A stretch of 27,814 bases of DNA from Phocaeicola_A sp964444735 (GTDB lineage Bacteria; Bacteroidota; Bacteroidia; Bacteroidales; Bacteroidaceae): positions 1 to 27,814 of the forward strand of contig CAYUIJ010000022.1 in NCBI GenBank assembly GCA_964444735.1, written 5' to 3'. The notes under the pieces were generated by a model. It ran no database searches. It was not told the DNA's origin and saw nothing but the letters and a program-made list of their open reading frames with translations. This document shows, piece by piece, positions 22,775 to 27,814 of the stretch (the first letter of the stretch is position 1; every line of letters begins with the position of its first letter). The position numbers and the translations under genes are program-made.

Positions 22775-24739
22775 TTACGCATCGATATTGGCATACGTAG
22801 CATGGCTTTCGATAAACTCGCGGCGCGGGCCTACCTCATCACCCATCAGCATGGAGAATATGTAGTCGGCTTCGGCGGCATTCTCGATATGTACCTGTTT
22901 AAGCATACGGGTGTCGGGGTTCATGGTGGTTTCCCACAGCTGTTCCGGATTCATTTCACCCAGGCCTTTGTATCGCTGCGTATGGATGCCGTTTTCGCTT
23001 CCGTCACCGTATTTCTTGATAAAGCGTATACGGTCTTCGTCTGTATAGCAGTATTCCTTTATCTTTCCTTTAGAGCACAGATACAAAGGAGGAGTGGCAA
23101 TGTAAAGGTGACCCTCCTGAATGATCTGTGGCATATAGCGGTAGAAGAGCGTCATGATAAGGGTGTCAATGTGAGATCCATCAACATCGGCATCGGTCAT
23201 GATGATGATCTTATAATAACGCAGCTTCTCTATATTGGCTTCTTTGCTGTCTTCTCCCACTCCGAAGCGTATTCCCAGAGCCTGGATGATATTGTTTACC
23301 TCATCGCTCTCAAAAGCCTTGTGCCACATGGCTTTTTCTACGTTCAGAATCTTACCGCGCAAAGGAAGAATGGCCTGGAATGCACGCGCTCGTCCCTGCT
23401 TTGCCGAACCGCCCGCAGAGTCTCCCTCCACAAGGAACAATTCGCATTTTGCCGGGTCTTTGTCAGAGCAGTCGGCCAGCTTGCCGGGAAGTCCTCCGCC
23501 GGTCATCGGGTTCTTGCGCTGAACAGATTCACGCGCCTTGCGGGCCGCTATACGTGCGGTTGCGGCTAAGATTACCTTGTCTACTATAATCCTCGCCTCT
23601 TTCGGATGTTCTTCCAAATAGTTGGTCAGAGCTTCACCAACAGCCTGATTTACGGCACCGCTCACTTCGTTGTTGCCGAGTTTGGTCTTGGTCTGTCCTT
23701 CAAACTGGGGCTCGGCTACTTTTACAGAGATAACCGCAATCAGGCCTTCACGGAAGTCCTCACCCGAGATTTCTACTTTTGCTTTTTCAAGGGCTTTGCT
23801 GTCTTCGGCATATTTCTTGAGCACGCGGGTCAGCGCCATACGGAATCCGGCTTCGTGTGTACCGCCCTCGATTGTGTTGATGTTGTTGACGTATGAGTGC
23901 AGGTTCTCGCGGAACCCGGTATTGTACATAATGGCGCATTCAATGGGCACTCCCTGTTTTTCGGTATTCAGATAAATCACATCGTTGATGAGCGGTGTGT
24001 TGTTTGAGTTCAGAAAGCGTACAAATTCCTTTACTCCTTCTTCTGAATGGAATCTCTCGCATTTGAAACCGCCTTCTTCGTCTTTTTCACGCTTGTCGGT
24101 TAGCGTAATGGTAATACCGGCGTTAAGGTATGCCAGTTCGCGCATGCGTGCCTGCAAGATGCTGTATTTATATACCGTAGTTGTAAAAATGTCTGGATCC
24201 GGCCAGAATGTCTGGCGGGTTCCTGTCTGGTCCGGATCGCATGTCCCAATTTCTTTGACAGGGTAAAGGGGCTTTCCGCATGCATACTCTTGCTGATATA
24301 TTTTTCCGTTGCGGCATACTTGTGTTATCATTTTGACAGACAGTGCATTTACGCATGAGACTCCTACACCGTGAAGTCCTCCGGATACTTTATATGAGCC
24401 CTTGTCGAATTTTCCTCCGGCATGCAATACGGTCATCACTACTTCAAGTGCCGATTTCTTTTCTTTTTCGTGCAAGTCAACGGGGATACCACGCCCGTTG
24501 TCTTGCACGGTAATGGAGTTATCCTCGTTTATGGTGACTTCTATATGATTGCAACAGTCCGCAAGAGCTTCGTCAATAGAATTGTCTACTACTTCATATA
24601 CCAGATGATGCAAGCCTTTCTCGCTTATGTCTCCGATATACATGGCCGGGCGTTTGCGGACAGCTTCCAGGCCTTCCAGTACCTGTATGTTTTCGGCCGA
24701 ATAATCAGCTCTGCTGTTGGTTTTTTGTTTTTCCGTCAT
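22775..24739 (-). CDS. gyrB: DNA gyrase subunit B
   Basis: ATPase subunit of DNA gyrase, which introduces negative supercoils with GyrA. The 654 residues (from ATG 24739) carry the GHKL ATPase motifs EVVDNSIDEAL, DNGRGIPVD and GGLHGVGVSCVNALS in the N-terminal third, and the Toprim motifs LVEGDSAGGSAKQGR and DADVDGSHIDTL, ending in QRYKGLGEMNPEQLWETTM. The C-terminal end MLMGDEVGPRREFIE is the normal one. A longer TTG start at 24751 would add four residues; ATG 24739 (MTEKQ) is preferred. It is closed by a clear terminator at 22705-22751. GyrB rather than ParE is inferred from the linkage with rpsT in Bacteroidales and from the length. Confidence 0.95.
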   Translation of the reverse strand: MTEKQKTNSRADYSAENIQVLEGLEAVRKRPAMYIGDISEKGLHHLVYEVVDNSIDEALADCCNHIEVTINEDNSITVQDNGRGIPVDLHEKEKKSALEVVMTVLHAGGKFDKGSYKVSGGLHGVGVSCVNALSVKMITQVCRNGKIYQQEYACGKPLYPVKEIGTCDPDQTGTRQTFWPDPDIFTTTVYKYSILQARMRELAYLNAGITITLTDKREKDEEGGFKCERFHSEEGVKEFVRFLNSNNTPLINDVIYLNTEKQGVPIECAIMYNTGFRENLHSYVNNINTIEGGTHEAGFRMALTRVLKKYAEDSKALEKAKVEISGEDFREGLIAVISVKVAEPQFEGQTKTKLGNNEVSGAVNQAVGEALTNYLEEHPKEARIIVDKVILAATARIAARKARESVQRKNPMTGGGLPGKLADCSDKDPAKCELFLVEGDSAGGSAKQGRARAFQAILPLRGKILNVEKAMWHKAFESDEVNNIIQALGIRFGVGEDSKEANIEKLRYYKIIIMTDADVDGSHIDTLIMTLFYRYMPQIIQEGHLYIATPPLYLCSKGKIKEYCYTDEDRIRFIKKYGDGSENGIHTQRYKGLGEMNPEQLWETTMNPDTRMLKQVHIENAAEADYIFSMLMGDEVGPRREFIESHATYANIDA

Positions 24740-24748
24740 AGAATTTGT

Positions 24749-24756
24749 CAAATATA
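24749..24756 (-). promoter_or_regulatory. -7-like box just upstream of gyrB
   Basis: TATATTTG on the - strand fits TAnnTTTG. It ends 9 bases before the gyrB ATG, so the transcript would have almost no leader, and there is no TTTG 19-21 bp upstream, only a T-rich stretch. It is a candidate only; gyrB may be read from an upstream promoter. Confidence 0.3.
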
Positions 24757-25074
24757 TTAATGTGCGAATTTACGAAAAATATCCGATTGAAAGGAAGTCG
24801 GATAGTGAAAAAATACTACTGTTCCGGATAACTCTTGGAACAATGAAAGTTATGACGCTTTTTAATTTACAGGTTATTAATGGTATCGGAGACTTCGGGG
24901 GATGTGCAAGGTCCGGCGGGCAGGGCTTTCGGGGGGGGTATACATAAACATACGTTCATAAAAAGAATGCGTTTTTTATGGATGGATTTTTGAATCCGGA
25001 CAATGAATCAGAGAAGAAAGGCACCCTCTGAAAGCGACACCCGACAGCCCGGAATAGTATGCCGCAGACACTAC
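24757..25074. other. gap between rpsT and gyrB with a G8 tract
   Basis: These 318 bases hold no credible gene. They contain eight consecutive G at 24931-24938 and, next to it, an AT-only hairpin in which CATAAAAA (24957-24964) pairs with TTTTTATG (24973-24980). The short ORF at 24717-24947 is not protein-like. The region should contain the gyrB promoter if gyrB is not cotranscribed with rpsT. Confidence 0.5.
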
Positions 25075-25132
25075 GGATATAAAAGAAAAGTCGGATCATT
25101 GACAATCCGGCCTTTTATATCCTGGTTTTTTT
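25075..25132. terminator. terminator-like hairpin after rpsT
   Basis: GGATATAAAAG (25075-25085) pairs with CTTTTATATCC (25112-25122), 11 bp, with an inner CGGAT (25092-25096) / ATCCG (25105-25109) stem. A run of seven T follows at 25126-25132 on the + strand. For the - strand rpsT transcript the T-rich part is inside the stem rather than after it. It starts about 18 bases past the rpsT stop and probably ends or slows that transcript. Confidence 0.5.
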
Positions 25133-25150
25133 GACAGGTTATATGCTTTT

Positions 25151-25405
25151 TCAAGCAAGTCTGTTGATATGAGCTGTCAATTTGGATTTCAAATTGGCAG
25201 CCTTGTTTTTGTGAATCAAGTGGATTTTTGCCATTTTATCCAATATTTTCTGAACTGAAGGATACATGGCAACAGCCTCATCCTTATTGCTAATAGAGCG
25301 GAGTTTCCTCACGGCATTTCTCATGGTCTTGCCATAGTATCTGTTATGAAGTCTTCTTTTCTCTTCCTGCCTGATTCTTTTGAGTGATGATTTGTGATTT
25401 GCCAT
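25151..25405 (-). CDS. rpsT: 30S ribosomal protein S20
   Basis: An 84-residue, highly basic protein that binds 16S rRNA during 30S assembly. It opens with MANHKSSLKRIRQEEKRRLH, the typical S20 N-terminus, and ends in KNKAANLKSKLTAHINRLA, the usual C-terminal helix. The start is ATG 25405. It lies 40 bases after tRNA-Glu, and both can be read from the promoter at 25579-25610. A hairpin follows its stop. Confidence 0.97.
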   Translation of the reverse strand: MANHKSSLKRIRQEEKRRLHNRYYGKTMRNAVRKLRSISNKDEAVAMYPSVQKILDKMAKIHLIHKNKAANLKSKLTAHINRLA

Positions 25406-25445
25406 CTTGATAATCTTTTTTTGTTTTTTATCTGTTTGTTTTTAG

Positions 25446-25517
25446 TAGCCCGTGGGAGAATCGAACTCCCCTTTCAAGAATGAAAATCTTGCGTCCTGAC
25501 CGATAGACGAACGGGCC
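25446..25517 (-). tRNA. tRNA-Glu (anticodon UUC)
   Basis: A 72-base cloverleaf. The acceptor arm GGCCCGT (25517-25511) pairs with ACGGGCT (25453-25447), with a G-U at the first pair and discriminator A at 25446. The anticodon stem CAAGA/TCTTG encloses TTTTCAT, so the anticodon is TTC (glutamate). The T arm GGGAG-TTCGATT-CTCCC is intact. CCA is not encoded, as usual in Bacteroides. It lies 40 bases before rpsT on the same strand. Confidence 0.96.
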
Positions 25518-25578
25518 GTCATGCTATTCAAAGGCTTTCGCGTTTCCTCCGAGGATTGCCGTTTCCAATTTGCGGCTG

Positions 25579-25610
25579 CAAATGTAAATGTTTTTTTTAA
25601 GCCTGCCAAA
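25579..25610 (-). promoter_or_regulatory. canonical Bacteroides promoter of tRNA-Glu-rpsT
   Basis: The -33 box TTTG (25610-25607) and the -7 box TACATTTG (25586-25579) are 20 bp apart, which matches the Bacteroides consensus TTTG-N19-21-TAnnTTTG. Transcription would start near 25572, about 55 bases before the tRNA. Confidence 0.85.
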
Positions 25611-26060
25611 TGTTTTGAGAAAATTATTTTATAATGAAGTGCTTAAACTAATTTCCATGCGTTAAAAGAAATGCCACGATACTTAAATGCCGGCATGCTC
25701 ATGATCCCGCAGAAATCCGCTGTATCAGAGCCGCCGCACTTTAATTTACCGGGCCAATGCCGGATGCGCTGTACATGGCAAGGATACGGTAAAAGGAGGA
25801 ATTATGCCCTGCCTTAGCGTTGCGGAAAGAAAACATGAGCCCTATGGCCTGCCTTATCGGAGGCATCGGCACGGCTTTCCACAAGCCCAAGGCGGGGTTC
25901 CCAGTAACCACTCTGTCTTTGAATACATGGCAGAAGCAGGCATACCCTGCACTATAACCGGCATGAACACAAACCGGCAATAATCTCACGGAACAGGTCC
26001 AGTCGTATATCCACGCGCCGTGTAGTGCCGGCCGGCAAATAGGACCTGTCCGGAGACACC
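25611..26060. other. gap between the tRNA-Glu promoter and the BrxL-like gene
   Basis: About 450 bases without a credible gene. A frame of 82 codons at 25741-25989 on the - strand has no family character and an unusual Cys/His/Pro mix, so it is probably chance. The left third is AT-rich and the right two-thirds richer in G+C. An inverted repeat closes the region at 25993-26049. Confidence 0.5.
25993..26049 (-). repeat. inverted repeat immediately after the BrxL-like stop
   Basis: ACAGGTCC (25993-26000) pairs with GGACCTGT (26042-26049), extended by GG/CC with one bulged base; the 41-base loop contains GCCGGCCGGC. It starts 12 bases past the stop at 26061. There is no T tract, so it may protect the 3' end of the mRNA more than terminate it. 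Confidence 0.45.
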
Positions 26061-27500
26061 TTATTGATTAATCCAGAAATCAGGCATTGAAGTTTTGAAT
26101 TCAGGGTCTATATAGTGGCACTGTTCTTTTACGATACCGCGACGGCGTATTGCCGGCTGAAGGCAATAAAGGTCGAACTCATCAATATCAACCTTTGCCG
26201 CGTTTGTCCAATGCGGAAAGAGCAGCTTCATATAGCCCACGGCGATGCGTTTGACGGCATTGAAATCACGCGTATCGGCATTCTTGTCATAACCAACTAT
26301 CTGGTCGAATACAATGCTGTAAACGCTTTGGGTGCGGAGTGCGTGAAGTATTTCCGAAAAATATTCTACGTTTATAGTCCAGCCCGTATATATCAAGCCT
26401 TTATGTATCCGAGGCAGATGCCACCCTTCAATGAAGCAATGGAATCGGTCAAGCAACGCCGACTCTCGGAAATTTTGCGGCAGAGAGTCAAAATAACGAC
26501 AGTTGGCAGGACATTTATTTTCATTAAGCGGGATGTTTCCCATAAGCATAAGACCACATTCCGAAGTAAATTCATTATTATCAATGGTAGTTTTGCCCGA
26601 TTCAAGGTATGATTTTAGTGCGGCCTGTATTTCAGCAGGCTCTTGAAATACGATTGTCTGGATTTCATCGAAAACCGTAAAATCGTGGTTCTTCATTATC
26701 CCGTTTTGTTGTCTCTGCTTATCGTAAAACAACTTTGCACGGGTCACTTTGCCGCCACTTACAAGCCAGCCGTATTTGGAAAGGTTTCCGAATACATACG
26801 ATTTTCCTGTACCTTTTGGGGCCAATTCAATTACATTCAAACGCGGTTCAACGAAAATGAGCAGGCGCGTAAGAAATTCCAGTTTTTCGGTTAGAGACAC
26901 AAAGCCATCAGCGTCATATTCCATTGCCGAAAGCAGTACATCTATCCATTCCTTGGTTGTGAAGGCCTCTCGGGCATTCTTCAAATATTCAACATCAACA
27001 GACTTATAAGGCTTGAAAGGTTTATAGCCGACCATTTCCACATGATTTTTCTTGCCGTCACCATCCGGAAGAAGAACCAATTTGACTATGCCCCACTTTT
27101 CACCATCCACAAGTTCGCCCATGCGTGATTTATAGACGTATTCTGGAATCTGACCCTCGTTCTGCCTGATGCCCATGTCGGGTATCGAGAACCGGCGTAT
27201 ACCTTTGACGAGATCTATATATACGATAAAGCGGGCTAACAGGGTTAGTTCCTCGCCGCAATCCAATCTGTCCTTTACGGTAGTCTGGTCGGCGGGAATA
27301 ACCGAGTCAAGAAAACTTGTCAGTTTATTGCGATCAACCGAACCGTCGGGATTGACATAGCGTTTGAGAAGAAAATCTTTCACAAACGACGGCAGGTTCC
27401 TGCCGGCAAAGAGGCTGCCAGTAGAGGTCGGATCCTTGTATATTGTCATCGCGGAAAATTGTTCGCGGACTTTTTCTGTAATAGCAGGATTCATAATCAT
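26061..27500 (-). CDS. brxL: BrxL-like AAA+ ATPase (TIGR02688-type), Lon domain absent
   Basis: A 479-residue protein (from ATG 27500; ATG 27494 and TTG 27518 are also in frame) that resembles BrxL of BREX phage-defence systems. Seen: an N-terminal region with FSAMTIYKDPT and LPSFVKDFLLKRYV, the conserved REAFTTKEWIDVLL (177-190), Walker A PKGTGKS (228-234), LVSGG, Walker B FTVFDEI (274-280), a sensor asparagine in LMGNIPLN and an arginine-finger-like ALLDRFH (348-354), ending near GIVKEQCHYIDPEF. The protein stops where the longer BrxL members continue into a Lon-type protease domain, so it would be an ATPase without a protease. It may be a short BrxL form of a less common BREX type. The partner gene lies directly upstream. 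Confidence 0.8.
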   Translation of the reverse strand: MIMNPAITEKVREQFSAMTIYKDPTSTGSLFAGRNLPSFVKDFLLKRYVNPDGSVDRNKLTSFLDSVIPADQTTVKDRLDCGEELTLLARFIVYIDLVKGIRRFSIPDMGIRQNEGQIPEYVYKSRMGELVDGEKWGIVKLVLLPDGDGKKNHVEMVGYKPFKPYKSVDVEYLKNAREAFTTKEWIDVLLSAMEYDADGFVSLTEKLEFLTRLLIFVEPRLNVIELAPKGTGKSYVFGNLSKYGWLVSGGKVTRAKLFYDKQRQQNGIMKNHDFTVFDEIQTIVFQEPAEIQAALKSYLESGKTTIDNNEFTSECGLMLMGNIPLNENKCPANCRYFDSLPQNFRESALLDRFHCFIEGWHLPRIHKGLIYTGWTINVEYFSEILHALRTQSVYSIVFDQIVGYDKNADTRDFNAVKRIAVGYMKLLFPHWTNAAKVDIDEFDLYCLQPAIRRRGIVKEQCHYIDPEFKTSMPDFWINQ

Positions 27501-27507
27501 CAAAATT

Positions 27508-27814
27508 TTAGAAGTCAAAAAAGTTGTTATCTTCGGATGCGCCGGTAGAAACTTTTATGCTGAATGAATCAAATATCTCGCCATTGATGTGTACTGTAGC
27601 TTTGGTTGCAGTGTCAATCAGTGAAATCCGTTCACTTTCATACGTGTTATCGCTCACATTGGAGAGCTGATAGGTTACGCTGTTATATTCAAGCGTTGGC
27701 ACATCGACAGAGCCGAGTCCTTTAATGGTGAAGCGAAGCACTGGATTGGTCCCGTCAATTTCGTCATTCTCAATTTTTACAGAATATTTGTTTGCGTTCT
27801 TATGTGAGGAAACT
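27508..27814 (-). CDS. 3' part of a gene upstream of brxL, possibly pglZ
   Basis: An open frame of 101 codons that runs off the window and ends with TAA at 27508, 7 bases before the brxL-like ATG. The visible part is a beta-rich C-terminal region (LRFTIKGLGSVDVPTLEYN, then alternating hydrophobic strands) with an acidic tail ending EDNNFFDF. There is no motif that identifies it. The tight spacing suggests one operon with the BrxL-like gene. In BREX clusters pglZ often precedes brxL, so this could be the end of PglZ, but nothing in the visible residues proves it. Confidence 0.6.
   Translation of the reverse strand, partial: VSSHKNANKYSVKIENDEIDGTNPVLRFTIKGLGSVDVPTLEYNSVTYQLSNVSDNTYESERISLIDTATKATVHINGEIFDSFSIKVSTGASEDNNFFDF

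Noticed and set aside
22769..23569. A 266-codon ORF on the + strand opposite gyrB
   Set aside because: It lies wholly within gyrB, whose Toprim and C-terminal motifs are clear on the other strand.
25741..25989. An 82-codon ORF on the - strand between tRNA-Glu and the BrxL-like gene
   Set aside because: No motif, odd composition and no leader signal; it is more likely chance in a GC-rich gap.
1..27814. CRISPR arrays, rRNA genes or insertion sequences
   Set aside because: No regularly spaced repeats, no rRNA-like stretches and no transposase were seen on either strand.

Overview
This window reads as a Bacteroidales chromosome, most likely Bacteroides or a close relative such as Phocaeicola. 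The reasons are the fused LpxC-FabZ protein, the 388-residue PurM, a menaquinone methyltransferase, a tRNA-Glu/rpsT/gyrB cluster, and a promoter with the Bacteroides consensus (TTTG, 20 bp, TACATTTG). Genes before about 15.3 kb lie on the + strand and genes after it on the - strand. The genus is an inference.

Layout. (1) 46-9460, +: a housekeeping run of phoH, purC, menG, aroE, an alpha/beta hydrolase, a TPM-domain protein, lemA, purM, prfA and pyrF. It mixes purine, pyrimidine, menaquinone and shikimate metabolism with translation termination and envelope proteins. (2) 9461-10190: a GC-rich, fold-rich gap without a credible gene. (3) 10191-15248, +: the lipid A cluster lpxD, lpxC/fabZ, lpxA, then a pRiA4b ORF-3-like gene and miaA. 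(4) 15522-22214, -: an accessory operon transcribed toward miaA. In transcription order it encodes an exported vWA protein, a beta-rich single-TM protein with a basic tail, a 918-residue tubulin/FtsZ-like GTPase, and a 714-residue protein that I do not recognise. (5) 22737-25610, -: gyrB, rpsT and tRNA-Glu with a canonical promoter. (6) 26061-27814, -: a BrxL-like AAA+ ATPase without a Lon domain, and the 3' end of another gene that runs out of the window. This is possibly the end of a BREX-type phage-defence cluster.

Main point of interest. In the tubulin-like operon, the vWA frame and the next frame meet at a G9-A7 tract. It contains the heptamer A AAA AAG in the zero frame, which is the E. 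coli dnaX slippery sequence. A -1 shift there, or one extra base in the tract, fuses the two frames into one protein of about 595 residues: signal peptide, periplasmic vWA, beta-rich region, TM helix, cytosolic basic tail. Without the shift a free periplasmic vWA protein is made. The operon resembles a predicted FtsZ-like/vWA membrane-remodelling system in the literature. The 714-residue partner and the frame switch are the parts that look undescribed.

Limits. Everything was read by eye, with no database search or folding program. Family calls rest on motifs and remembered family features.
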